From NCBI RefSeq assembly GCF_016342785.1, contig NZ_JAEINH010000003.1:214505-278504 (forward strand): a stretch of DNA of 64,000 nt, given 5' to 3'. Shown here piece after piece: positions 34,611 through 42,445 of the stretch. Both the position numbers and the translations under genes were made by a program. Below the pieces are notes generated by a model. The model did not search any database and had not been told where the DNA came from. It saw nothing but the letters and a program-made list of their open reading frames with translations. Position 1 is the first letter of the stretch. Each line of letters begins with the position of its first letter. The stretch is from Sanguibacter suaedae (GTDB lineage: Bacteria > Actinomycetota > Actinomycetes > Actinomycetales > Cellulomonadaceae).

Positions 34611-36419
34611 ATGCACTCTTCATTCCTCGCACGCACCTGCTCGGTCGTGGCAGCGAGCGCGCTCGTCGCCACGTCCTGGGTGCTCGCCCCGTCGGCCACC
34701 GCCGACGACCCCGACCCCGCCGCAGCCCCGGCGACCGCCCCGCCGGTCGACGCCGCGACCACGGACCGCATCATCGTGAAGTACCGGTCGCAGCCGCTGG
34801 GCGCCACGGCCGGCGCCGCCACGCAGGACGACCGCGAGACCGTCATCGAGACGCCCCTCGGACCCGACGCCGACGTCGAGTTCGTGCGGGACACGAGCCT
34901 GGGCTCCCAGGTGTGGGCCCTCGGCGAGGAGCTCCCCGTCGCGGAGGTCGAGGCCCTCGTCGCCGAGATCGCCGCTGCCGACCCGACGGTCGAGTACGCA
35001 GAGCCGGACCGCCTCATGCACCCCCTCGCGGCCGCTCCGAACGACCCGCGGTGGAACGACCTGTGGGCGCTGCGCACGAGCTCGGTCGGGATCAACGTCC
35101 TCGGGGCGTGGGACCTCACCCGGGGCGCCGGCGTGAACGTGGCCGTCATCGACACCGGCTACCGGCCGCACGCCGACCTCGCCGCGAACATCGTCGGCGG
35201 CTTCGACATGATCGCGGACTCCCGGATGTCGAACGACGGGAACGGTCGCGACTCGGACGCCCGGGACCCGGGTGACTCGTGCGAGGGGCGGGGCTCGAGC
35301 TGGCACGGCACCCACGTGGCGGGCACGATCAGCGCGGTCGCGGACAACGGCACGGGGCTCGCGGGAGTGGCGCCCGCATCGAAGGTGGTCCCGGTGCGCG
35401 TGCTGGGCACGTGCGGCGGGTACACGTCGGACATCGCCGACGGCATGGTGTGGGCGTCGGGGGGCAGCGTGGCGGGGGTCCCTGCCAACCCGAACCCGGC
35501 GCGGGTCCTCAACCTCTCCCTCGGCGGGAGCGGCGCGTGCGACACGACGAGCCAGCGGGCCATCAACGCAGCGCGCTCCAACGGGTCGGTCGTGGTGGTC
35601 GCGGCGGGGAACTCGAGCACCAACGTCTCCGGGTCCAACCCGGCGAACTGCTCCGGGGTGGTCGCGGTCGCGTCCTACGGGCCGACGGGCTCGAGGGCGT
35701 ACTACTCGAACTACGGGTCGCTCATCGACCTGGCCGCGCCGGGTGGCGACACGAGCAGCGGGTCCGCCGGGGGCATCCTGTCCACGGTGAACACGGGCAC
35801 CACGGCGCCGGCCGCGGACTCGTACGCCTACTACCAGGGGACGTCCATGGCGGCCCCGCACGTCGCGGCGGTCGCAGCCCTCATGCTGTCGGTGAACCCG
35901 GCGCTCACCCCGGACCAGGTGGAGAGCATGCTGCGCTCCACGGCACGTCCGTTCGTCGCGAGCTGCGGCAGCTGTGGCTCGGGGATGCTCGACGCGAACG
36001 CGGCGGTGCGCGCCGCCGCTGGCACGGGGAACCCCGGTCCGACGCCGGAGCCCCCGGCGGGCACGGTCGAGGTGGAGCCGAACGACACGCTCGCGTCGGC
36101 GAACCGTGTCGCCGCCCCGGGGACGTGGACGGGGTCGATGGGGTCGCGCTCCGACACGGACTTCTTCTCGATGAGCGTCCCCGCGGGCAGGACGGTGTCC
36201 GCGTCGCTCACGCCGGGGGCGTCGTCCGACTACGACCTCTACCTGTACGACGGTGCGGGCCGTCAGGTCGCGCGCAGCACGCTGGGCACGGGTCGGGTCG
36301 ACTCGGTCTCGGTGCGCAACTCCGGCGGGTCCACGGCGACGTACACGGCACGGGTCGTGTACTACAGCGGCGGGACGGGCGCGTCGGCGGGGGCCTACAG
36401 CCTGCAGCTCGGCTGGTGA
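34611..36419 (+). CDS. Secreted S8 subtilisin-like serine protease with PPC domain
   Basis: A 602-residue extracellular protease. It has a Sec signal peptide (cut likely after LAPSATA near residue 34), a propeptide with an inhibitor-like fold (residues ~45-135), and the S8 catalytic domain with Asp181 in VIDTGY, His232 in WHGTHVAGT and Ser412 in GTSMAAPHVA. A Pro/Gly linker and a C-terminal PPC domain (about 490-602, beginning VEVEPNDTLASANRV) follow. Several cysteines fit extracellular disulfides. The ATG at 34611 is preferred over one 10 codons upstream, because it opens a clean signal peptide. Confidence 0.93.
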   Translation: MHSSFLARTCSVVAASALVATSWVLAPSATADDPDPAAAPATAPPVDAATTDRIIVKYRSQPLGATAGAATQDDRETVIETPLGPDADVEFVRDTSLGSQVWALGEELPVAEVEALVAEIAAADPTVEYAEPDRLMHPLAAAPNDPRWNDLWALRTSSVGINVLGAWDLTRGAGVNVAVIDTGYRPHADLAANIVGGFDMIADSRMSNDGNGRDSDARDPGDSCEGRGSSWHGTHVAGTISAVADNGTGLAGVAPASKVVPVRVLGTCGGYTSDIADGMVWASGGSVAGVPANPNPARVLNLSLGGSGACDTTSQRAINAARSNGSVVVVAAGNSSTNVSGSNPANCSGVVAVASYGPTGSRAYYSNYGSLIDLAAPGGDTSSGSAGGILSTVNTGTTAPAADSYAYYQGTSMAAPHVAAVAALMLSVNPALTPDQVESMLRSTARPFVASCGSCGSGMLDANAAVRAAAGTGNPGPTPEPPAGTVEVEPNDTLASANRVAAPGTWTGSMGSRSDTDFFSMSVPAGRTVSASLTPGASSDYDLYLYDGAGRQVARSTLGTGRVDSVSVRNSGGSTATYTARVVYYSGGTGASAGAYSLQLGW

Positions 36420-36474
36420 CCAGCGATGACTGAGGGACGCTGATCCCGGCAGTCCCGCGATGCCCGGCACGACC

Positions 36475-36511
36475 ACCGCCCGGGGGCGCCGTCACGGCGC
36501 CCTCGGGCGGT
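36475..36511. terminator. Terminator after the protease gene
   Basis: A 16-bp stem with a single mismatch, ACCGCCCGGGGGCGCC against GGCGCCCTCGGGCGGT, with a 5-base loop. It lies between convergent genes. Confidence 0.8.
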
Positions 36512-36551
36512 GCCACGCCCGGCGGCGGCGCGGGTCAGACGACGGTGTGGG

Positions 36552-37145
36552 TCAGACGGGCCCGACGAGCAGGAGGATCACGACGAGCAGGACAGCCGCG
36601 AGCGGGATCTGCCACACGAGGAAGGACAGGACGGTGTTGAAGAGTCGTGGTGCGGGCGGAGGGCCGCCGCTGCCGGCGGTCGCACGCTCGGGCGCCGCGC
36701 GCCGGGCGCGGCGCTGACGCACCGAGTGCTGGAGCGCCTCGAGGAGCGGCCCGAGGAGCGTCACGGCACCGACGATGGCGAGCGGTGGCCACGCGACGGA
36801 CAGGTGGACGGACGGCAGGAGGTGGAGCGCTCCCACCACGAGGGCGCACACAGCGAGGAAGACGCCGGTGACGGAGGGCCACGGCGCCGCGACGACGAAT
36901 CCGAGCAGCGCCTCTCCGCGCCAGGCGAGGAGGACGGCCACGAGGAGCACGACGGCGGCGATGACGATGCCCGGGGTGCCGAGCACGACGTCGCCGTCGC
37001 GCTGCCACGCGAGGCACGACCCGAGGACGAGGAAGAGGCCGAGGACCTGGAGCAGGGCCGGGGTCACTGAGTGCAGGATCTCGCCCTGAGCAGGGGGGAC
37101 GTCCGTCGGCCCCGTCGCTCGGGCCGTGCTCGCCCGGTCGGTCAT
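36552..37145 (-). CDS. Hypothetical membrane protein, five segments
   Basis: I do not recognise the family. The 197-residue product has five hydrophobic segments, including VTPALLQVLGLFLVLGSCLA, TPGIVIAAVVLLVAVLLAW and the C-terminal IPLAAVLLVVILLLVGPV. A basic loop (RQRRARRAAPERA) separates the fourth and fifth segments. The ATG at 37145 was chosen because upstream in-frame sequence runs into the hsp20 control region. It is a single gene, convergent with the protease and divergent from hsp20. Confidence 0.6.
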   Translation of the reverse strand: MTDRASTARATGPTDVPPAQGEILHSVTPALLQVLGLFLVLGSCLAWQRDGDVVLGTPGIVIAAVVLLVAVLLAWRGEALLGFVVAAPWPSVTGVFLAVCALVVGALHLLPSVHLSVAWPPLAIVGAVTLLGPLLEALQHSVRQRRARRAAPERATAGSGGPPPAPRLFNTVLSFLVWQIPLAAVLLVVILLLVGPV

Positions 37146-37226
37146 GGCTCGAGGGTAGCCCCCACCCGGGGGTGGTCTGTCCGGTTCTGCCCGGGGCCGT
37201 GCGCAGACCGCGCTTCTCGCGACAGA

Positions 37227-37245
37227 TTTTCGCTCAGGGCGAAAA
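37227..37245. repeat. Short AT-rich inverted repeat upstream of hsp20
   Basis: TTTTCGC and GCGAAAA with a 5-base spacer, just upstream of the CIRCE element, in an otherwise GC-rich region. It could be a second operator for the heat-shock gene or belong to the divergent membrane-protein gene. Confidence 0.4.
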
Positions 37246-37252
37246 ACACGCG

Positions 37253-37279
37253 CTGGCACTCGCGGGGGTCGAGTGCTAA
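37253..37279. promoter_or_regulatory. CIRCE element (HrcA operator) upstream of hsp20
   Basis: CTGGCACTC-N9-GAGTGCTAA: the right half is an exact match to CIRCE (TTAGCACTC-N9-GAGTGCTAA), the left half matches at 7 of 9, and the 9-base spacer is exact. HrcA represses class I heat-shock genes through this element. It lies 76 bases upstream of the hsp20 start. Confidence 0.82.
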
Positions 37280-37355
37280 AACAGTGGTGTAGCAGCATCT
37301 GCGATGCACGCACCGAGCCCGGAAGGTCCGGGCTCATCCTGAGGAGGTGATCGGT

Positions 37356-37799
37356 GTGGCTACCCGTCTCGACCCCTTCGTCGACCTCGACCGTCTGCTC
37401 GGTTCGGTCATGAGCTCCACGCGCAGCGCGGCGAGCAGCATGCCCATGGACCTGTTCCGGTCGGGCGACCACTACGTGCTCAACCTCGACCTGCCCGGCG
37501 TCGACCCGGGCTCCATCGACGTCAACGTCGAGGACAGCACGCTGACCATCCGCGCGCAGCGCTCCACGCACGCCGACTCGGACGTCCAGTGGTTGGCCAA
37601 GGAGCGCCCGTCGGGCACGTACGCGCGGCAGATGACGCTGGGCCGCGGGCTCGCGCTCGATGCCATCACGGCCACCTACACCGACGGCGTGCTCTCGCTG
37701 AGCATCCCGGTGGCCGAGGACGCGAAGCCGCGCCGCATCGAGGTGTCGCACGGCTCGACGCCCACCGCCATCGGTCGCTCCGCCGAGCAGCCCGCATGA
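37356..37799 (+). CDS. Hsp20/alpha-crystallin small heat-shock protein
   Basis: A 147-residue chaperone that holds unfolding proteins. The alpha-crystallin domain spans about residues 35-135: DLFRSGDHYVLNLDLPGVD, the beta-sandwich with STLTIRAQRS, and YARQMTLGRGLALD, ending with the ITATYTDGVLSLSIPVAE strand. The GTG at 37356 has GAGGAGG 8 bases upstream, which decides the start against an in-frame GTG three codons earlier that lies on the ribosome-binding site. Control by HrcA is expected from the upstream CIRCE element. Confidence 0.92.
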   Translation: MATRLDPFVDLDRLLGSVMSSTRSAASSMPMDLFRSGDHYVLNLDLPGVDPGSIDVNVEDSTLTIRAQRSTHADSDVQWLAKERPSGTYARQMTLGRGLALDAITATYTDGVLSLSIPVAEDAKPRRIEVSHGSTPTAIGRSAEQPA

Positions 37800-37805
37800 C
37801 CGGAG

Positions 37806-37835
37806 GGCGGTGAGGGCCGCCCGGCCCTCACCGCC
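37806..37835. terminator. Terminator after hsp20
   Basis: A 13-bp perfect stem, GGCGGTGAGGGCC / GGCCCTCACCGCC, with a 4-base loop, 6 bases after the stop codon. Confidence 0.85.
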
Positions 37836-37839
37836 CCGA

Positions 37840-37845
37840 TAGGGT
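37840..37845 (+). promoter_or_regulatory. -10 element of the esterase gene, probable leaderless start
   Basis: TAGGGT ends 6 bases before the ATG at 37852. It directly follows the hsp20 terminator, so the esterase gene appears to be independently transcribed. Confidence 0.45.
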
Positions 37846-37851
37846 GCGGTC

Positions 37852-38490
37852 ATGTCCATCAGCATCTCCGAGGCCGCCACCGTCTGGTCGGAGCCGGCCG
37901 ACCGCCGGGACTCCTCCGAGCCGCTCCTGCTCCTCATGCACGGCTACGGCGCCGACGAGGCCGACCTCGTGGGGCTCGCCCCGCACCTGCCGCGCGGCCT
38001 GGCGACGGTGTCCGTCCGGGCGCCGCTCACCGCGGGCCCCGGCTTCGCGTGGGTGCCCATCGACGAGCCCGGCCGGCCCGACCCGCAGGCGACGCAGGAC
38101 GCAGCCGACGCCGTCCTCGCCTGGCTGGGGTCCCACGTCCCCGAGTCCCGCCCCGTCGGTCTCCTCGGGTTCTCCCAGGGCGGCCTCATGGTCACCCACC
38201 TGCTGCGCAGCGCGCCGCGGCGCTTCTGGGCGGGCGCCGTGCTCTCGGGCTTCGTGGTCGACGCACCGCACCCCGGGGACGACGAGGTCGCCGAGGTCCG
38301 CCCGCCGGTGTTCTTCGGGTACGGGGACAGGGACCAGATCATCGCCCCGGACGCGTTCGCCCGCGCCCACGAGTGGCTGTCGGCCCGGACGGACCTCACG
38401 GAGGTCGTGTACCCGGGCCTGCCGCACGGCATCTCGCCGAAGGAGCTCCAGGACGTCTCGACGTTCCTCACGGAGCACGCCCCGCGCTGA
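37852..38490 (+). CDS. Alpha/beta-hydrolase, phospholipase/carboxylesterase family
   Basis: A 212-residue esterase of the YpfH/acyl-protein-thioesterase type. The oxyanion region is LLLLMHGYGADEADLVGLAPHL; the nucleophile elbow GFSQGG holds the catalytic Ser. The Asp is near FGYGDRDQIIAPD and the His in GLPHGIS. Acts on short-chain esters or lysophospholipids in related proteins; the substrate here is unknown. Confidence 0.87.
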   Translation: MSISISEAATVWSEPADRRDSSEPLLLLMHGYGADEADLVGLAPHLPRGLATVSVRAPLTAGPGFAWVPIDEPGRPDPQATQDAADAVLAWLGSHVPESRPVGLLGFSQGGLMVTHLLRSAPRRFWAGAVLSGFVVDAPHPGDDEVAEVRPPVFFGYGDRDQIIAPDAFARAHEWLSARTDLTEVVYPGLPHGISPKELQDVSTFLTEHAPR

Positions 38491-38529
38491 CGCAGGCGGG
38501 CACGCGGTGACCGCACGGACGGACGCGCG

Positions 38530-39171
38530 TCAGCGGGTGTCGGTCTCGAGGGTGTTGTGCCCGAACCCCTGGAGGAACCGCGGTCCTCGCTCAGTGAGCT
38601 CGCGCTCGTACTCGCCCGCCCACGTGCCGTAGGGCGTGGTGGAGAGGGACTCGTTGGAGAAGCGCCGGTCGTCGGTGATCTCCGTGACGCAGAACGCGGG
38701 GACGGTGAGGTCGGTGACGGGCCCGCCGCGTTCGCACTCGGCGACGACGAGCGGCCGGTTGGCGCCGCCGAAGACATCGACGACCCATCCGTCCCCGCCG
38801 AGCCACAGGGCGTAGCGGTTCTTGATGATGCGCGCGCCACCCAGGCGGATCATCTCGAGGCCGACGCTCACGTCGATCTCGCGCTCCGCCTCGTAGCGGG
38901 TGCCGCCGACCATCGGCCCCTTGACGGTCATGGCGCAGAAGTCGAACTCGGACGCGAAGTCCCCGAGCACCTGGAGCTCGTCCTCGGTACCGTCGAGGTC
39001 GAGCAGGACGGTGCTCGACTGGACCCTCAGGCGCATGGCGTAACCCTCGGCGGCGAGGTAGTAGCTCTGCACGATGAGGACGGGGTCCGGTTCCGCGAGC
39101 GCTGCCGCGGGGAGGGAGTCGACGAAGAACCGCCGCTCGAACTCGAAGTCGCCGAAGCCGCAGTCGCTCAC
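38530..39171 (-). CDS. CYTH-domain protein (triphosphate tunnel fold)
   Basis: A 213-residue protein with the CYTH fold features. The opening strand is FEFERRFFVD (an ExExR/K-like motif), then YAMRLRVQSS, a basic/acidic tunnel strand YEAEREIDV, and IIKNRYALWLG followed by DGWVVDVFGG. Family members include inorganic triphosphatases, thiamine triphosphatases and class IV adenylyl cyclases. Which applies here is unknown. The GTG at 39171 has an ideal GGAAGGAGG site 7 bases upstream, which excludes a longer start. It is divergent from the FAD oxidoreductase gene. Confidence 0.72.
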   Translation of the reverse strand: MSDCGFGDFEFERRFFVDSLPAAALAEPDPVLIVQSYYLAAEGYAMRLRVQSSTVLLDLDGTEDELQVLGDFASEFDFCAMTVKGPMVGGTRYEAEREIDVSVGLEMIRLGGARIIKNRYALWLGGDGWVVDVFGGANRPLVVAECERGGPVTDLTVPAFCVTEITDDRRFSNESLSTTPYGTWAGEYERELTERGPRFLQGFGHNTLETDTR

Positions 39172-39312
39172 GGGCCTGGCCTCCTTCCGGGGAGTCTCCT
39201 GCTCGGAATCTACCACCGTGGGCCGCAGCACCCCAGGACGAGATCCGCTCGGAGGGCGGCACGTGTGATCCGTGCTCCGACGGGGAACAGCACGACGGAT
39301 GGAAGGACCACG

Positions 39313-40293
39313 ATGACCTCACCAGCACCCGCCCCGCCGACCGTGACCACACTCCCCTATGACGCGCTCGTCGTGGGTGGTGGCGTGGCCGGACTGTCGG
39401 CAGCCCTCGTCCTCGGCAGCGCCCGACGTCGGGTCCTCGTCGCGGACGGGGGTGCCCCGCGCAACGCTCCTGCGGCGCACAGCCACGGCTTCCTCACCCG
39501 GGACGGGGTGGAGCCCGGTGAGCTGGTCCGCCTGGCGCGCGAGGAGGTGGAGGGCTACGGCGTCGAGGTGGTCCCGCTGGCGGTCGAGGACCTCGACCGG
39601 TGGGGCGAGGGCTTCCGGGCGACGCTCGGTGACGGGTCGTCGGTGACGGCGCGCACCGTCCTTCTCGCGACCGGCCTGGTCGACGAGCTGCCCGACGTCC
39701 CCGGGGTCCGCGAGCGGTGGGGGCGCGACGTCCCGCACTGCCCGTTCTGCCACGGGCACGACGTGGAGGGCACGCCGATCGCGACGCTCGCGTCGACGGA
39801 GGCGTCGTTCCACCAGGCGCTCCTGCTGCGGCAGTGGTCGGACGACGTGGTGCTCTTCACGCACACGGCGCCGAGCCCACCGCCGGACGTGGCCCGGCAG
39901 CTCGCGGCGCGGGACGTGCGCGTCGTGGAGGGGCCGGTGGAGTGCCTGGTCGTCGAGGACGACCGGCTGGTGGGCGTCCTGATGTCGGACGGACGGACGG
40001 TCCCGCGCTCGGCGGTCTTCGTGACGCCGACGTTCCGCGCCCGCGACGGGCTGGTGACGCCCCTCGGAGCGCGCACCACGCACGACGAGTGCGCGCGGTG
40101 GGTGGAGGTCGACGACCACCAGCGCACGAGCGTCCCGGGGTTGTGGGCCGCGGGGAACGTCACGGACCCCGGCGCGCAGGCGATCACGGCGGCCGCGGAG
40201 GGTTCGCGGGCGGGCGTGTCGATGAACGTCTTCCTCGTCGACGACGACGTCGAGAGAGCCGTGCAGCGCCGTGTCCATACCTCAGGCGGGTGA
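39313..40293 (+). CDS. Thioredoxin-reductase-like FAD/NAD(P) oxidoreductase
   Basis: A 326-residue two-dinucleotide-fold flavoprotein. The FAD site is ALVVGGGVAGLSAALVLG, the redox-active disulfide CPFC is in HCPFCHGHDVEG, and the C-terminal FAD motif is GLWAAGNVTDP. The NADPH-binding glycine motif is weak (IATLASTEASFH in place of GxGxxA). Such proteins appear near many stress genes. The ATG at 39313 has GGAAGGA upstream. Confidence 0.85.
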   Translation: MTSPAPAPPTVTTLPYDALVVGGGVAGLSAALVLGSARRRVLVADGGAPRNAPAAHSHGFLTRDGVEPGELVRLAREEVEGYGVEVVPLAVEDLDRWGEGFRATLGDGSSVTARTVLLATGLVDELPDVPGVRERWGRDVPHCPFCHGHDVEGTPIATLASTEASFHQALLLRQWSDDVVLFTHTAPSPPPDVARQLAARDVRVVEGPVECLVVEDDRLVGVLMSDGRTVPRSAVFVTPTFRARDGLVTPLGARTTHDECARWVEVDDHQRTSVPGLWAAGNVTDPGAQAITAAAEGSRAGVSMNVFLVDDDVERAVQRRVHTSGG

Positions 40294-40394
40294 AATCTGC
40301 GACCTCTCCCACAAGATGCCGGACCGTGTCAAGGGGCACATGATGGAACGGACGTCAAGAAAGGGCGTAGCAGGAACGACCGAAAGGAACGACC

Positions 40395-41204
40395 ATGACA
40401 GACGCATACAGCGGCACCTCGCGTCCGGCCGAACCAGCCTGGGCTCCTCCCGCCCCCACCACGCCGACGACGGACTCGACGAGCTCCTCGTCCGGCACGC
40501 GGGCAGCCGCGAAGGACGAGGCTCACCAGGTCGCGGGCACGGCTCGTGACGGCGCGGGCCGCGTCATGGACTCCGAGAAGCAGATGGCGTCCGACACCAT
40601 CGGTGAGGCCAAGGACCGGGCCCGCGAGACCGTCTCCGAGGCGAAGTCGCAGGCTCGCGACCTCTTCGAGCAGGGCCGCACCGAGCTGTCCGACGGCTCC
40701 AGCCAGCAGCTGCAGCGCCTCGCCGGTGGCGCGCGCTCCCTGTCCGGCGAGCTCGGGTCGATGGCCGAGGGCTCCCAGGAGCAGGGTCTGGCGAGCGACC
40801 TGGCCCGCCGGGCGTCCTCCTACCTGGACCAGGCGGGTTCGTGGCTCGAGGAGCGCGAGCCCGGTGAGGTCCTCGACGAGGTCACCACGTACGCGCGCCG
40901 TCACCCGGGCACCTTCATCGCGATCGCCGCAGGCCTCGGCCTCGTCGCAGGTCGCGTGGTGCGTGGGCTCAAGGACGACAGCTCCGACCAGGGCGAGAAG
41001 GGTGCGTCCCGCGCGTCGACGCGGACCTCGACCCCCACGCCCACGACCACGCCTGCGGGCTACGCTCCCGCAGCGGGCACGGGCACGACGGGCACCGGTG
41101 TCGGTGACACGATGCCCGGCGCCTCGACCGGGGCGGCCCCCGCGACCCCGACCACGCCGGCGAACCCGGCGACCGACCCGGCGTACGGAGGTGGCCTTCG
41201 ATGA
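40395..41204 (+). CDS. ElaB/YqjD-like membrane-anchored coiled-coil protein
   Basis: A 269-residue protein. A Pro/Ser/Thr-rich start is followed by a helical Ala/Glu/Lys-rich region (about 35-150, e.g. TIGEAKDRARETVSEAKSQA). A membrane segment comes next (HPGTFIAIAAGLGLVAGRVV), then a Thr/Pro/Gly-rich tail. This is the pattern of ElaB/YqjD-type proteins, often linked to envelope stress. It has a good ribosome-binding site (GAAAGGA) and overlaps the holin-X gene by 4 bases. First gene of a three-gene operon. Confidence 0.68.
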   Translation: MTDAYSGTSRPAEPAWAPPAPTTPTTDSTSSSSGTRAAAKDEAHQVAGTARDGAGRVMDSEKQMASDTIGEAKDRARETVSEAKSQARDLFEQGRTELSDGSSQQLQRLAGGARSLSGELGSMAEGSQEQGLASDLARRASSYLDQAGSWLEEREPGEVLDEVTTYARRHPGTFIAIAAGLGLVAGRVVRGLKDDSSDQGEKGASRASTRTSTPTPTTTPAGYAPAAGTGTTGTGVGDTMPGASTGAAPATPTTPANPATDPAYGGGLR

Positions 41205-41629
41205 CCACGGGACCGACGACTCCCCCGGCGCCGGACGCGTCGGTCGGCGAGCTCCTCGGTGACGTCACCAAGGACCTCTCGCTGCTCATCCGGCAGGAGT
41301 TCGAGCTCGCCAAGGCGGAGACCCAGCAGTCCGCGAAGAAGGCCGGTGCGGGCGCCGGGATGCTCGGTGGCGCTGCGTGGGCCGCGAGCTTCCTCGTGCT
41401 CTTCCTGTCGCTCGCCCTCTGGTGGGCGCTGGGCGCCTGGATCGGCGCGGGCGACGCACAGCCCGCCCTGGGCTGGTCCGCTCTCATCGTCGCCGTGCTG
41501 TGGGGCGCCGTCGCGGCGGTCCTGGCACTCAAGGGGAAGAAGGAGCTCGAGAAGACTCCTGGCCTCCCCCGCACCGCAGACACCATGAAGAAGATCCCTG
41601 ATGCCCTCAAAGGACAGGAGCCGTCATGA
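41201..41629 (+). CDS. Holin-X / YqjE-like phage-holin superfamily protein
   Basis: A 142-residue protein of the actinobacterial Holin-X (Pfam PF07332) family. The N-terminal amphipathic helix has SVGELLGDVTKDLSLLIRQE and FELAKAE; two membrane segments follow (AAWAASFLVLFLSLALWWAL and GWSALIVAVLWGAVAAVLAL). Despite the name, these are chromosomal membrane proteins and not evidence of a prophage. It overlaps its neighbours on both sides by 4 bases. Confidence 0.85.
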   Translation: MTTGPTTPPAPDASVGELLGDVTKDLSLLIRQEFELAKAETQQSAKKAGAGAGMLGGAAWAASFLVLFLSLALWWALGAWIGAGDAQPALGWSALIVAVLWGAVAAVLALKGKKELEKTPGLPRTADTMKKIPDALKGQEPS

Positions 41630-42363
41630 CGAACGACCCGGACCAGATCCGCGCTGACATCGAGAACACCCGCGCTGCGCTGAGCCACGACGTGGACGCG
41701 CTGGGCGACAAGGTGAGCCCCAGCAACGTGGTGCACCGCCAGACCGACAAGGTGCGCTCCGCCGTCTCCGGCGCCAAGGACAGGGTCTTCGGCGCCGTGC
41801 ACGACGCGAACGACTCCGTCCACGGCTCGGCGAGCGCCACGGGCGACCGTGTCCACGGTGCCGCGAGCTCGGTGAAGGGTGCCGCCAAGAGCGCGCCCGG
41901 ATCCGTGAAGAACAAGGCCGAGGGCAACCCCCTCGCCGCGGGCGTCATCGCCTTCGGTGTGGGCCTCCTCGCCGCCTCGCTGCTCCCCTCGACGCAGAAG
42001 GAGCGGGACGCCGTGCACTCCGCCAAGGAGAGCGACGCCCTGCACGACGTCACCGAGGGTGTGAAGTCGGGCGCCAAGGAGATGGCCGACCACCTCCGCG
42101 AGCCCGCCATGCAGGCCGCCGAGCAGGTCAAGGGCACCGCGACCGAGGGCGCGCAGCAGGTCAAGGACACGGCGACGGGTGGAGCCCAGGACGTCATGGC
42201 CGAGGCCAAGCACGCGTCGGACGACGTGAAGAGCCAGGCGCAGCAGAGCCAGCAGAACGTGCTGGCCACGCGCCCTTTACCATCTGGTGCAGCACCCCGG
42301 TGCCGCGAGCGTGAACGAGAGGGGCCCGGTCCATCGGACCGGGCCCCTCTCGTCGTGCGGTGA
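41626..42363 (+). CDS. DUF3618-domain protein, 3' end runs through a terminator
   Basis: A 245-residue protein. The N-terminal DUF3618 domain begins DPDQIRADIENTRAALSHD and contains VDALGDKVSPSNVV. A helical Ala/Lys-rich region follows, then a membrane segment (PLAAGVIAFGVGLLAASLLP) and a polar helical tail. The last ~30 residues are Arg/Pro-rich, are encoded across a 17-bp terminator stem, and do not look like the family. A stop in another frame at 42312-42314 lies just before the stem, so a frameshift near 42260-42300 (genuine or a sequencing error) is possible. Confidence 0.78.
   Translation: MTNDPDQIRADIENTRAALSHDVDALGDKVSPSNVVHRQTDKVRSAVSGAKDRVFGAVHDANDSVHGSASATGDRVHGAASSVKGAAKSAPGSVKNKAEGNPLAAGVIAFGVGLLAASLLPSTQKERDAVHSAKESDALHDVTEGVKSGAKEMADHLREPAMQAAEQVKGTATEGAQQVKDTATGGAQDVMAEAKHASDDVKSQAQQSQQNVLATRPLPSGAAPRCREREREGPGPSDRAPLVVR
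42316..42352. terminator. Strong terminator, 17-bp stem
   Basis: CGAGAGGGGCCCGGTCC pairs perfectly with GGACCGGGCCCCTCTCG around a 3-base loop. It lies inside the predicted 3' end of the DUF3618 gene and faces the convergent MBL gene. Confidence 0.85.
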
Positions 42364-42410
42364 GGTCCTCGTGCGGTGGGGGGACCTGTTGCGCGGTGCG
42401 GCCCTGAGCC

Positions 42411-42445
42411 ACGTCAGCGGGCGGCGCGCTACGTCAGCGGGCGGC
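42411..42445. repeat. Two-copy 20-base-period direct repeat at the 3' end of the MBL gene
   Basis: ACGTCAGCGGGCGGC occurs at 42411-42425 and again at 42431-42445. The second copy includes the end of the MBL coding sequence, so the region looks like a small tandem duplication of the gene's tail. Confidence 0.7.

Noticed and set aside
39241-39312. Operator upstream of the thioredoxin-reductase-like gene
   Set aside because: GTGCT and AGCAC repeats exist, but outer bases are out of register and 5-bp arms are expected by chance at this GC content.
41201-41629. Holin-family protein as evidence of a prophage
   Set aside because: The Holin-X family is a common chromosomal membrane family in actinobacteria, and no phage structural, lysin or integrase genes are nearby.
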